IMG/VR virus record: IMGVR_UViG_3300006928_000105
Span: 1-22,181 of that record
Source of the DNA: a virus
Length of the DNA: 22,181 bases
Direction: 5' to 3' (one strand)
A program made the translations under genes and the position numbers. Position 1 is the first letter of the stretch, and each line of letters begins with the position of its first letter. A model generated the notes under the pieces. That model saw only the letters and a program-made list of their open reading frames with translations, ran no database searches and was not told the origin of the DNA. This document shows, piece by piece, positions 6,136 through 13,599 of this stretch.

Positions 6136-6471
6136 ATGGCTGGACCAACTGAAGTCGCAAACTTAGGAGCAAGTGCTACTCAAGTTTTAGTTAATCCAAA
6201 ATCTTCAGCTCCGAATGTTAAAAACATTGGAGGACCTAGTACTTTTGCTTATTTTAAAGGTGCTTATTTTGAAGCTGGTGCTGGAGGTGAGGGTACTTTA
6301 AAAATCCAAACTCAAGTTAACGGCACATGGACTACTAAAACTGAATATGCTTTAGCAGCAAATGCGGATGACTCTGTGTATGTTCCTGGAACACTAGGAA
6401 TACGTTTAAAAGACGGACTAAGAGTTTTGACTAACGCTAATATTGCTAACGCTCAAATATTTTATACCTAG
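6136..6471 (+). CDS. Small probable virion structural protein, 111 aa
   Basis: A beta-rich soluble protein without Cys, with strand-like stretches TFAYFKGAYFEAG, GTLKIQTQVNGTWTTKTEYALAA, DDSVYVPGTLGIRLKDGLRVLTN and a short C-terminal AQIFYT. The paired strands, Gly turns and length of about 110 aa fit a small jelly-roll or immunoglobulin-like head-decoration or neck protein, which is inference from composition and neighbourhood. It follows the 161-aa structural gene by 9 nt with a very strong TAGGAGG ribosome binding site. I do not recognise a named family. Confidence 0.62.
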   Translation: MAGPTEVANLGASATQVLVNPKSSAPNVKNIGGPSTFAYFKGAYFEAGAGGEGTLKIQTQVNGTWTTKTEYALAANADDSVYVPGTLGIRLKDGLRVLTNANIANAQIFYT

Positions 6472-6485
6472 TTTAGGGGGTTATA

Positions 6486-6722
6486 ATGGAAATGGATTTA
6501 CTCTGGAATGTTGGGTTAACCATTCTCATAGCCCCTGGAACTTATGCTATTGCTAATTTATTTGTTAGAATGAATAAAGCACAACAAGATATAAATGATT
6601 TTAAAGTTGAAGTAGCTAAAGAATATGTTTCTAAAGAAGATTATCAAGATAGTCTTGAACAGGTTTTAAGAAGATTTGATAAAATAGAAAGTAAAATTGA
6701 TAGGATTATTGAAGGTGGCTAG
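6486..6722 (+). CDS. Membrane-anchored coiled-coil protein, 78 aa (possible lysis or virion protein)
   Basis: One N-terminal hydrophobic segment (about residues 5-25, LLWNVGLTILIAPGTYAIANLF) is followed by a charged, heptad-like helix (about 28-78) with the pattern KEYVSKEDYQDSLEQVLRRFDKIESKIDRII. Small phage proteins with this architecture are common; some are annotated as holin-like or spanin-like, others simply as hypothetical. No endolysin gene is adjacent, so a lysis role is not supported by context, and a structural or membrane-associated role is as likely. The preceding TAGGGGG serves as ribosome binding site. The last codons overlap the small gene that follows. Confidence 0.6.
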   Translation: MEMDLLWNVGLTILIAPGTYAIANLFVRMNKAQQDINDFKVEVAKEYVSKEDYQDSLEQVLRRFDKIESKIDRIIEGG

Positions 6723-6840
6723 TGGTCGTTCTCAGTTTTCTAAACTTACTAGCACTTACAGTGGTAAATCTAAGCGTAAAAAAAACAAAGGATGTGGAAA
6801 AGTTATATCCAATAGAAGAAAGACAACAAGGTACACATAA
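6715..6840 (+). CDS. Small basic phage protein, 41 aa, GTG start, GCGKVISNRRKTTRYT C-terminus
   Basis: This short frame fills the otherwise unexplained 117-nt gap before the adaptor gene. From GTG 6715 it reads VASGRSQFSKLTSTYSGKSKRKK and ends KGCGKVISNRRKTTRYT. Its stop overlaps the adaptor ATG as TAATG (6838-6842), the junction type used throughout this region. I recall small marine phage proteins with the same GRSxF start and CGxVxxxRRKxTxY ending, also next to adaptor genes. An AGGA (6702-6705) sits 9 nt upstream. A TTG at 6709 is an alternative start. A different overlapping frame (GTG 6722 to 6868, 48 aa, hydrophobic N-terminus then charged) is also open and cannot be excluded. The function is unknown. 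Confidence 0.6.
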   Translation: MASGRSQFSKLTSTYSGKSKRKKNKGCGKVISNRRKTTRYT

Positions 6841-7520
6841 TGACATTAAGCGGATCAACAAACTTTGAATTAAATGTAACAGAATACATCGAAGAAGCTT
6901 ATGAAAGATGTGGTTTAGAGTTACGCAGTGGTTATGATTTAGAAACTGCTAAAAGGTCTATGAATTTATTGTTTGCTGATTGGGCTAACAGAGGCCTTAA
7001 TCAATGGACGGTTCAACAAACAATTACAACATTAACGCAAGGCACTAATTATATATCGCCTGGTGCTGATACTATTGATGTTTTAGATGCAGTTTTAAGA
7101 AGAACAGTTAACGGAAAAACTAGCGATATGTCTATGAATATGATAAGTCGTGCAGAATTTTTAAACATTCCTGATAAAGAAAATCAAGCTAGACCTAATC
7201 AATATTTTTTAGATAAACAAATTAATCCTAAACTTTATTTATGGCCAACACCAGAAAACAGTACTGATCAAATTGTATTTAATCGATTAGTTCGTATGGA
7301 CGATGCTGATTCTCCCACGAACACTGTTGATATGCCTTTTCGTTTTTATCCATGTCTTGCTAGTGGTTTAGCTTACATGTTATCTGTTAAAAAAGCTCCT
7401 GATAGAATGCAAATGTTAAAAGCAGCTTATGAAGATGATATGAGAAGAGCTATTGATCAAGATGAGTCTAGAGCTTCGTTTAATGTAGCTCCAGACATGA
7501 GAAGTTATAGGTTAAGATAA
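6840..7520 (+). CDS. Head-to-tail adaptor, P22 gp4-like, 226 aa
   Basis: The N-terminal helical region ELNVTEYIEEAYERCGLELRSGYDLETAKRSMNLLFADWANRGLNQWTV is the signature that I associate with the gp4-like tail accessory/adaptor family. It is followed by a beta region (TITTLTQGTNYISPGADTIDVLDAVLRRT), then LYLWPTPENSTDQIVFNRLVRM and a C-terminal amphipathic helix pair (FYPCLASGLAYMLSVKKAPDRMQMLKAAYEDDMRRAIDQDE). Such proteins form a ring under the portal and begin the short tail in podoviruses. Length is close to the family norm. The start and stop codons overlap the neighbours by one base each (TAATG), suggesting coupled translation and stoichiometric production. Confidence 0.82.
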   Translation: MTLSGSTNFELNVTEYIEEAYERCGLELRSGYDLETAKRSMNLLFADWANRGLNQWTVQQTITTLTQGTNYISPGADTIDVLDAVLRRTVNGKTSDMSMNMISRAEFLNIPDKENQARPNQYFLDKQINPKLYLWPTPENSTDQIVFNRLVRMDDADSPTNTVDMPFRFYPCLASGLAYMLSVKKAPDRMQMLKAAYEDDMRRAIDQDESRASFNVAPDMRSYRLR

Positions 7521-7852
7521 TGTCTTATGCATTAGGAAAATTTGCTATTGCTCTTTGTGATATTTGTGGGCAACAGTATAAATTAAGTGAATTAAGAAAA
7601 CAATGGAATAACTGGAAGGCTTGTTCTGAATGTTATTCACCTAAACAACCTCAACTAGAAATACCTACAAATACTGTTGATCCTGAAGCTTTATATGAAC
7701 CAAGACCAGATATGGATGTAGAAGCTGGTGATGGTGTTGTAAGAACGGAAAATCCAGGATTTGTCAATACAGAGGAAAATGTGATAGGATCAAGCTTTAG
7801 ATTTAATTCTATAAATGGAAATATTGGAACAGTAAAAGTAACAACTACATGA
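7520..7852 (+). CDS. Zinc-ribbon-like phage protein, CxxC...CxxC, 110 aa
   Basis: Residues Cys13-x2-Cys16 and Cys35-x2-Cys38 form a spaced pair of CxxC knuckles, the usual arrangement for a structural zinc. The remainder contains a PKQPQLE...DPEALYEPRPD stretch and a beta-prone C-terminus (SSFRFNSINGNIGTVKVTTT). I recall this pattern (CxxCG..Y..S.LR.QW....CxxCY.PKxPQL...DPEAL.EPRPD) from marine phages, next to adaptor genes, without a proven role. Zinc binding is predicted from the cysteines alone. It lies between two adaptor-like genes and shares a TAATG junction with the first, so it is probably a neck or virion component rather than a transcription factor, though the latter cannot be excluded. 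Confidence 0.72.
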   Translation: MSYALGKFAIALCDICGQQYKLSELRKQWNNWKACSECYSPKQPQLEIPTNTVDPEALYEPRPDMDVEAGDGVVRTENPGFVNTEENVIGSSFRFNSINGNIGTVKVTTT

Positions 7853-7859
7853 GTAATAA

Positions 7860-8504
7860 ATGGCTTATACATACACAACATTAAAAGCAGCTATCCAAGA
7901 TTTTGTAGAAGATTCTGGTTCTACATTTATTGCTAATTTAGATAACTTTATTCAAAACGCAGAACAGAGAATTTTTTCTGAAGTAGATCTTCCTTTAGAC
8001 AGAAAGAACTCTACAGGTAACTTAACAACTGCTAATAAATATTTAGCAACACCAGAAGATTTTTTATCAACATATAGTTTAAGTGTTATATCAAACAATA
8101 CTCATCATTTTTTATTAAATAAAGATGTTAATTTTGTTCAAACCTATAATCCTGATCCTAGTGTAAAAGGTCTTCCAAAATACTATTCTTTATGGGACGA
8201 TAATACCTTTATTGTAGGACCGTGTCCTGATCAAGCTTATGAGGTCGAGCTTCATTATTATTACAAACCTGAGTCTATAACAACATCAGCAACAGGTAAT
8301 TCTTGGTTAGGAACAAATGCACAAAACGCTCTTCTTTACGGATCATTGGTAGAAGCTTACACTTTTTTAAAAGGTGAGCCAGATCTTATTAAACTTTATA
8401 ACGATAGATATAGAGAAGCATTATCTAGATTAAAAAATCTTGGTGAAGGCCGCAATCGTACCGATGAGTATCGTTCCACTATTATAAGGCAGAGGGTAAC
8501 ATAA
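7860..8504 (+). CDS. Second adaptor/neck protein, gp4-like fold, 214 aa
   Basis: It shares the layout of the upstream adaptor. An N-terminal helical region (TLKAAIQDFVEDSGSTFIANLDNFIQNAEQRIFSEVDLP) is followed by a beta region (LATPEDFLSTYSLSVIS...HFLLNKDVNFVQTYNPDP). The fragment LPKYYSLWDDNTFIVGPCPDQAYEVELHYYYKPESI comes next, then a C-terminal helical part (NALLYGSLVEAYTFLKGEPDLIKLYNDRYREALSRLKN). This is the pattern of the phage adaptor/connector protein family that I know from podovirus-like marine phages. A likely role is to form or extend the ring between portal and tail hub. Sequence identity to the first adaptor is low, so the two are at best distant paralogues. It overlaps the next gene by one base. 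Confidence 0.72.
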   Translation: MAYTYTTLKAAIQDFVEDSGSTFIANLDNFIQNAEQRIFSEVDLPLDRKNSTGNLTTANKYLATPEDFLSTYSLSVISNNTHHFLLNKDVNFVQTYNPDPSVKGLPKYYSLWDDNTFIVGPCPDQAYEVELHYYYKPESITTSATGNSWLGTNAQNALLYGSLVEAYTFLKGEPDLIKLYNDRYREALSRLKNLGEGRNRTDEYRSTIIRQRVT

Positions 8505-8794
8505 TGTTTTCACAAAAAGTAGAAATGACAACAGGTGATGTCAAAGTCATAACAACGCAAAACAGAGGTAAAACTCCAGAAGAAGTCGCTGAGATGGCAA
8601 TGGAAAGAATTATTCATGTAAGCGGTGAAGCACCTGATATTATAAAACAACAAATTAACGCTTACCAACAACAGCTTTTTCATGTATTAGTATATTATAT
8701 GAAAGAAATGGTTCAAAGCGATCGAACTAATGTCATTAACCTTCTTGAGAAAGAAGGTCATAGTTCGTTAGCTGACTTAATAAGGAGAATGTAA
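8504..8794 (+). CDS. Conserved helical phage protein, 96 aa
   Basis: It begins with a short beta segment (VEMTTGDVKVITTQNRGKTPEEVAEMAMERII), followed by two or three helices, and ends NLLEKEGHSSLADLIRRM. The pattern TTxNRGxTPEExAExAxxxIIxVSxxAPxxIxxQ...YYMKEMVQSDRTNVxxLLEKxGH is one that I recall from a widespread small phage protein of unknown function, common next to adaptor genes in marine podoviruses. The TAATG junction with the preceding gene suggests coupled synthesis. It is soluble with no metal ligands. Its exact role (neck assembly, adaptor partner) is unknown. I am confident of the gene but not of the function. Confidence 0.78.
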   Translation: MFSQKVEMTTGDVKVITTQNRGKTPEEVAEMAMERIIHVSGEAPDIIKQQINAYQQQLFHVLVYYMKEMVQSDRTNVINLLEKEGHSSLADLIRRM

Positions 8795-8796
8795 GA

Positions 8797-9267
8797 ATGG
8801 CAATAACTCAAGCAATGTGTAGTTCCTTTAAGCAGGAATTATTACAAGGTCTTCACAACTTCACTAATGGAAGTGGTGGTGGCACTACAACATCAACTGG
8901 TACTGGTAATACTTATTACTGTGCGTTGTATACTAACTCAGCAAGTTTAGGAGCTACTACAACAGCATATACTACCTCTAACGAAACCACGAATACTGCT
9001 GGATCAGCGTATAATGCTGGTGGACAAGGTTTAACTAACGTAACACCTTCTTTAGATGGTACTACAGCTATTACTGATTTTGGCAATGTAACTTGGTCTG
9101 CAAGTTCATTAACAGCTAGAGGGGCTTTAATATATAATTTTAGTCAATCTGGTAATAATGCAGTATGTGTATTAGATTTTGGGAGTGATAAAACAAGCTC
9201 TGCTGGTGATTTTACAATTAATTTCCCGGCTCCAGCTGCGTCTACTGCGTTAATTAGAATAGCTTAA
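8797..9267 (+). CDS. Conserved virion structural protein, 156 aa, beta-rich
   Basis: The N-terminus MAITQAMCSSFKQELLQGLHNFTN begins with a short helix. The rest is Gly/Thr/Ser-rich beta sequence with YYCALYTNSASLGATTTAYTTSNET, GGQGLTNVTPSLDGTTAITDFGNVTWS, LTARGALIYNFS, AVCVLDFGSDKTSSAGDFTINFP and a C-terminal ALIRIA. I recall this string of motifs from many marine phages, where it occurs between neck and fibre genes. Its role is not established; a virion surface or tail component is likely from composition and position. It has three cysteines (Cys8, Cys42, and one near residue 128) of unclear role. Start ATG 8797 follows the preceding stop by 2 nt, with an AAGGAG ribosome binding site inside that gene. 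Confidence 0.72.
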   Translation: MAITQAMCSSFKQELLQGLHNFTNGSGGGTTTSTGTGNTYYCALYTNSASLGATTTAYTTSNETTNTAGSAYNAGGQGLTNVTPSLDGTTAITDFGNVTWSASSLTARGALIYNFSQSGNNAVCVLDFGSDKTSSAGDFTINFPAPAASTALIRIA

Positions 9268-9287
9268 TTAAATAAAAGGAAAGGCTA

Positions 9288-10922
9288 ATGGCTCTCAAGT
9301 TTTTTGACAGAACCAAACAAGATGCCACAACTTCTGGAACTGGCACTTTTACCCTTTCTGGTACAGCGGCTGATGGTGGTTTTAGAACATTTGCCTCTGT
9401 CCATGCTAGTGGTGATGAAGTATTTTACTGTGCTGTTGACAGCTCTAGTGGTAATTTTGAAGTTGGCCAAGGAACTCTTACATCCGGAGGTAACTGGACT
9501 TTAACTCGTGACATAGTTAAAAGCTCAACCAACTCAAATAACAAAGTTAATTTTGCCTCACCACCAGAAATATTCTCCACATATCCAGCTGAAAACGCTG
9601 CTTTTTCTGATACAACCCTTGCAAGTAATGTTGTTGAAACAGACGCTGTTTTTGACGAAACATTGACAGCTAACAAAGCTCTTAGTGGTCAATTTAAGGG
9701 TACTCTTCAATTTAACAAAGCCTTCTTTACTATTTCTGATTATACAGTTGCATCAGGTCAAACATTAACTGTTACTGATAGTGCTGATTTATATGCTGTT
9801 GATATAGCCTCTGGAACAGTTATGGATAGAACAGCAGATTTTACCGATGATGTAACTATTTCTTCCGATACTATGTTTTCACCAGGTATTAATGCTTACG
9901 CTACTGTTACAATAGCAAATAACGTAAAAGCCACTGTTTCTCCTGTAGGAACAACTTTTGTAAATAATGGTGCAGGTATAACAACAGGTGGCCCAATATC
10001 ATGGAAACTACCAACATCAGATGGAGCTGCTAACACAGAAATTGTTACAGATGGTAAAGGTGGTTTTGCTCTTAAAGGTGCAGCAGCAACAAGTTCAGAT
10101 GGCACTGTTATTTTAAGTCCAACTACCGAAATTCTTATTTCTACATTTGATTTCAATTCTTACACACCTTCTGCTCCAATAGAAAGTTTAGAAGTTTTGG
10201 TTCCTAATACTGTTGCAGCTAGTGCTGATCTTATAGAAAGTTTTAGAATAAAGTGGGTAGGTGTTAATCTTGGAGGAGCAGCTAATTCTACTAATTATCA
10301 GGAGAGTTTAATACATTCTCTTGCTCCTATAACTTCTGCTGGTGGCGATGTAATATTCGATAACACCTCTGCTGAGTGGCAAAGTTATGGAATTACCAAA
10401 AACAATAGCACTAGTTGGTCAAGCGCTCAAGGTTTTACAAGCGGTAAAGGCAGAACATGGAGTGTTTCAAATGGTAGTTACGAATCTAATACCTATGGCT
10501 ATGCTTTATGGGGTTATCAAGGTGCGCCTCAAATGTCTTCAAGAGGTAGTTCTAGTTACTATGGTCCTACTATCGAGAACAATCCTTTTACAAGTGATGA
10601 AAATACTTACATGAGAACTAATATAACTGGTGAAATTTATGTAATGAACAATAAATACAGTTTCGACACCCAACAAACTTTTCAATGGAATGGATATAGT
10701 GGCACTTATAGTTTTAATCAATATAATTATATGGGCGGTGGTAGACCTTCACAAAATCAAAACAATACTGTTTATCATTCACAAACTGGTCGAGCAAAAG
10801 GTATGAGGATGTATTTTTTGCCATATGATAAAAATAGACAAGGTAGTTGGGGTCTTGTTTCTGGAAGAATAGAAGTTTTTGCTACTTTGAAACAGGATGC
10901 TGCACAAATAACAGTAGCATGA
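9288..10922 (+). CDS. Tail fibre / receptor-binding protein, 544 aa
   Basis: Residues 1-105 (FFDRTKQDATTSGTGTFTLSG...GGFRTFASV...VNFASPPEIFSTYPA) match the N-terminal anchor domain that I know from many phage fibre proteins (xVxETTTTxGTGxxTLxG...YPA). Residues 120-235 are a beta-strand shaft. Residues 239-262 carry the linker motif WKLPTSDG...TDGKGGFAL, the same element seen in four other proteins of this island. Residues 265-544 are a Tyr/Asn/Ser/Gly-rich C-terminal domain ending SGRIEVFATLK, likely a sugar-binding beta-sandwich receptor-binding tip. It is expected to trimerise. The gene has a strong AAAGGAAAGG ribosome binding site. Two consecutive stops (TGA TAA) end it. Confidence 0.8.
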   Translation: MALKFFDRTKQDATTSGTGTFTLSGTAADGGFRTFASVHASGDEVFYCAVDSSSGNFEVGQGTLTSGGNWTLTRDIVKSSTNSNNKVNFASPPEIFSTYPAENAAFSDTTLASNVVETDAVFDETLTANKALSGQFKGTLQFNKAFFTISDYTVASGQTLTVTDSADLYAVDIASGTVMDRTADFTDDVTISSDTMFSPGINAYATVTIANNVKATVSPVGTTFVNNGAGITTGGPISWKLPTSDGAANTEIVTDGKGGFALKGAAATSSDGTVILSPTTEILISTFDFNSYTPSAPIESLEVLVPNTVAASADLIESFRIKWVGVNLGGAANSTNYQESLIHSLAPITSAGGDVIFDNTSAEWQSYGITKNNSTSWSSAQGFTSGKGRTWSVSNGSYESNTYGYALWGYQGAPQMSSRGSSSYYGPTIENNPFTSDENTYMRTNITGEIYVMNNKYSFDTQQTFQWNGYSGTYSFNQYNYMGGGRPSQNQNNTVYHSQTGRAKGMRMYFLPYDKNRQGSWGLVSGRIEVFATLKQDAAQITVA

Positions 10923-10964
10923 TAATTTGCAATACAATAAAATATAGGTTAAAAAGGTAATATT

Positions 10965-11801
10965 ATGGCATCGTTAATAAAAACAAATAAAATAAGTACT
11001 CCAGGCGGTCAGGATTTTACACTGCCTACAACTTATCCTAGTGCTACAGTTGATTTAACATCAACAAGTGGTGGTCAATTAGGTTATGGAACGGCTAATC
11101 CTATTGTTCAAAATATGTCTACATCAACAGGTAAAATTGCAGAACGTTTTTGTGATAAAATAAGAGTAAATAATGCATCTAGCACTGTTGCAAATGCAAC
11201 ATTAAGTGCTTTACCATCTGATGTAACAGACGTATCAAGCATCGTTAGAACTCAAGTAGATTTTGCTGGAGTATGTTTTGTGGGAACAGCTTTACCACAT
11301 GTTCAACTTTTAGATGCTAGTAATAATAATGTTATAAATTCTAATTTATATGAGCAATACAGGTACTCTGAATCTTACTCCGGTGGTAGTGGAACTACAA
11401 ATAATAATGTTGAGACTACTGCCTCAAATAATGGGTTCAAATTAAATTATACTCAGACTGTAAAAGGAGCTGCTAAAAGTGGAGAAATTTTTACAAAAAC
11501 TACCAATGAAGATAACTTAGCTTTAATGTGCGGATATGTTATTGTAAATCAATATAATTTATCAGATGGAGCTGGAATAACTAACAGCGGCATTTTAATA
11601 GAAAGCAATATTAATTATAATTATAATGGAACTTACACTGATTCAGGCAGAGGTTGTATGGTTCATAAATGGGCTAGATATTTTAATACAAGTGGAACTA
11701 CTATTAATCCATATACACAAGTTAAAATTTATGACACTAATGGAAACAACATTAATGAAGGAATATTTGTTTCATACTCTCATATTAACGTAAATAAATA
11801 A
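10965..11801 (+). CDS. Short fibre-tip-like protein 1 of a tandem trio, 278 aa
   Basis: The N-terminal 40 residues (IKTNKISTPGGQDFTLPTTYPSATVDLTSTSGGQLGYG) match those of the two following genes and the internal linker of the longer fibres: a TNKI element, LPTT at 20-23 and a Gly-rich turn at 35-38. The remainder (about residues 50-278) is a Ser/Thr/Asn/Tyr-rich beta protein with hydrophobic strands (VRTQVDFAGVCFVGTALPHVQLLD, DNLALMCGYVIVNQYNL) and a C-terminal VKIYDTNGNNINEGIFVSYSHINV. This fits a phage receptor-binding or fibre-tip domain. The N-terminal element is presumably an attachment module. Its C-terminal part shares little visible identity with its neighbours, suggesting divergence or domain swapping after duplication. 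Confidence 0.68.
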   Translation: MASLIKTNKISTPGGQDFTLPTTYPSATVDLTSTSGGQLGYGTANPIVQNMSTSTGKIAERFCDKIRVNNASSTVANATLSALPSDVTDVSSIVRTQVDFAGVCFVGTALPHVQLLDASNNNVINSNLYEQYRYSESYSGGSGTTNNNVETTASNNGFKLNYTQTVKGAAKSGEIFTKTTNEDNLALMCGYVIVNQYNLSDGAGITNSGILIESNINYNYNGTYTDSGRGCMVHKWARYFNTSGTTINPYTQVKIYDTNGNNINEGIFVSYSHINVNK

Positions 11802-11810
11802 GGAATAAAA

Positions 11811-12674
11811 ATGACAGTTAGAACAGAAAAAATACAATCATTAACAGGATCAGCTCCTTTAACTTTGCCTAAAACTCTTCCCTCTTCAAAAACAAATTTA
11901 AAAGTAGATTCTTCAGGTAATCTGACCACTAGTTCAGTTTCTCCTACTTTTTCATCTTTAGGTAAAGCTGGTGAAACAGGATGGGTTCTTTTAGGTAGTA
12001 CACAAACAAATGATTTTAGTAATGGATGTGAAGTAAGTATTGAAGGAAGTGGATATAGTGGTTCAGATATATATATGTATAGAATAGAATTTGATATTGA
12101 AGGTAATAGATCACAAAATAGTGGTAATAATTTTATGATAGCTCCTTATGCTGGAACTACAAATATATCAAACGCTTATTTTAGCTATAATGGTTTTTAT
12201 AATAGAAATAATAGCACTGGTAATGGGGCTTATAATACTGGAGCGCAAACTGGTACATATAATGGATATGAAATGTATTTTGCTAGTAATTTTTCTGGAA
12301 ACTCAAATGGTAGTTATGATTATGAAAGTATGTTTGATCCAGCTGGAGGAAATGAAAATTATTCTTACAAGGGTGGTATGAGAGGTAATATAAGATATTA
12401 CAATGGTGCCGGAATGAGAGCTTTTCAAATAGATCCTGTAGGTTTATATTGCGATGAATGGAACTCCTCTTACTATAACAACAGTCAAGGATATTATTTT
12501 AAGCAAATTTTTAGAAAAGGACAAACTAAGTACAATAACGCAACAAATTCTTCATTTGCAGATAAATTTAGAATACATAATGCAAGTTATTCAGGTGGTA
12601 ATAACGGAGCAGGAAATTCCTCTTTTTTTCAAAGAGGCATGATGACTCTTTATGGAATACCAAAAACAGGTTAA
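11811..12674 (+). CDS. Short fibre-tip-like protein 2 of a tandem trio, 287 aa
   Basis: The N-terminus (TEKIQSLTGSAPLTLPKTLPSSKTNLKVDSSGNLTTS) carries the shared connector element: a basic start, LP at residues 19-20, PSS, then DSSGNL at 33-38. The body is unusually rich in Gly, Asn, Ser and Tyr (for example YNGFYNRNNSTGNGAYN and GGNENYSYKGGMRGNIRYYNG). It ends with FFQRGMMTLYGIPKTG, whose xxGxxTLYGI ending is one that I associate with C-terminal beta-sandwich domains of phage fibres. Tyr- and Asn-rich surfaces suit binding of host surface glycans. The AAGGAAT ribosome binding site overlaps the stop of the preceding gene. Role as a host-recognition tip is inferred. Confidence 0.7.
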   Translation: MTVRTEKIQSLTGSAPLTLPKTLPSSKTNLKVDSSGNLTTSSVSPTFSSLGKAGETGWVLLGSTQTNDFSNGCEVSIEGSGYSGSDIYMYRIEFDIEGNRSQNSGNNFMIAPYAGTTNISNAYFSYNGFYNRNNSTGNGAYNTGAQTGTYNGYEMYFASNFSGNSNGSYDYESMFDPAGGNENYSYKGGMRGNIRYYNGAGMRAFQIDPVGLYCDEWNSSYYNNSQGYYFKQIFRKGQTKYNNATNSSFADKFRIHNASYSGGNNGAGNSSFFQRGMMTLYGIPKTG

Positions 12675-12685
12675 GGAATAATAAT

Positions 12686-13588
12686 ATGTCAACATTAGCA
12701 ACAAATAAAATAGGAACATTAGCTGGTACAGCTGATATGTCTTTACCAACAACAAGACCTTCTTCAACAAAATCAGCTTTTTTAGATAGTGCTGGAAACT
12801 TAACATTTGAAGAAACGTCTATTCCAGTAGAATTTTTTGTAGCAGACGGGACAGCATTTGTTTCTTCTGTTCTAGTAGATACAGCTTACTTAACAAGTGC
12901 TGGTTACCCAGCAAGCGTTTTTACTAATGGTGGCGGTGTTTCATCCTTCATATATGGGGTTAGATTAGGTATGTGGAATTTATCAGACGCAATTAAAACA
13001 AATTATCTTTTTCAAAAAAATTTAAGATGGTTTGAGTTAAATGCTTGGGGTAATGGTAATGCTGATAATAGCTCATATTGGTGTCTAAATATATTAAATC
13101 CTAGTGGAGGCATGTTGTATACTCAAAACCAATCTATGGGGCAAAAACATTTTTCTTTAGACGGTAATACTAGTACTAGTCAGGGAGGAAATATGACCAC
13201 GCAAACATGGTACTCTGGAGCCGCAGGAACCAATCAATATGGAGGTATTTTGTCTTCTAGGTCACTTAATTCTGGAAGCACTGAGCCATCTCCTTGGAGT
13301 GTGAGAACAAGAATAAAAGCTGCTGTTAATTATGGTTTTAGAATAGATGCTGAAGGAACTATTAGTAATTCTAATTCTTATGGTCCTGACTATACCTACA
13401 AAACATGGTGTCCTAGAGTTGATCAAAATATAGATGATACAACTTTAACTAGAGGTGGTCCTTGGGGTGATTTTGGTGGTTTTTATTTTGGAACTAGTCA
13501 AGAGAATTCAGATTATGCACCAGCTGCACAATTTGGGTCTTTTGTTTTAAAAGCTCAAATAAAACCAACAGCAGTTGTTTTAACATAG
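12686..13588 (+). CDS. Short fibre-tip-like protein 3 of a tandem trio, 300 aa
   Basis: The N-terminal 40 residues (LATNKIGTLAGTADMSLPTTRPSSTKSAFLDSAGNLTF) again carry the shared element: TNKI at 6-9, LPTT at 20-23, PSS at 25-27 and DSAGNL at 34-39. It is closest to protein 1 at the start and to protein 2 at the DSxGNLT part. The body is a Gly/Ser/Trp/Tyr-rich beta protein (YGVRLGMWNLSDAIKTNYLF, WFELNAWGNG, GFRIDAEGTISN) ending GSFVLKAQIKPTAVVL. No signal peptide, membrane helix or enzymatic motif is visible. A ribosome binding site AAGGAATAA precedes ATG 12686. It lies directly upstream of the assembly-chaperone-like gene. Confidence 0.68.
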   Translation: MSTLATNKIGTLAGTADMSLPTTRPSSTKSAFLDSAGNLTFEETSIPVEFFVADGTAFVSSVLVDTAYLTSAGYPASVFTNGGGVSSFIYGVRLGMWNLSDAIKTNYLFQKNLRWFELNAWGNGNADNSSYWCLNILNPSGGMLYTQNQSMGQKHFSLDGNTSTSQGGNMTTQTWYSGAAGTNQYGGILSSRSLNSGSTEPSPWSVRTRIKAAVNYGFRIDAEGTISNSNSYGPDYTYKTWCPRVDQNIDDTTLTRGGPWGDFGGFYFGTSQENSDYAPAAQFGSFVLKAQIKPTAVVLT

Positions 13589-13599
13589 AGAGGATTAGG

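Noticed and set aside
6486-6722. Firm call of the 78-aa membrane protein as a holin
   Set aside because: It has one hydrophobic segment and a coiled coil, which several phage protein types share, and no endolysin lies nearby.
12148-12381. Plus-strand open frame inside the second short fibre-tip gene
   Set aside because: It is a +1 reading of Asn/Gly/Tyr-rich sequence, rich in Ile/Leu/Met only because of base composition, with no ribosome binding site. The same holds for the frames at 12454 and 19913.
9288-13588. Diversity-generating retroelement (variable repeats in fibre tips)
   Set aside because: The divergent fibre tips prompted a look for template/variable repeat pairs and a reverse transcriptase gene. 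None is visible in the window, and the C-terminal domains differ throughout rather than at adenine-encoded positions.
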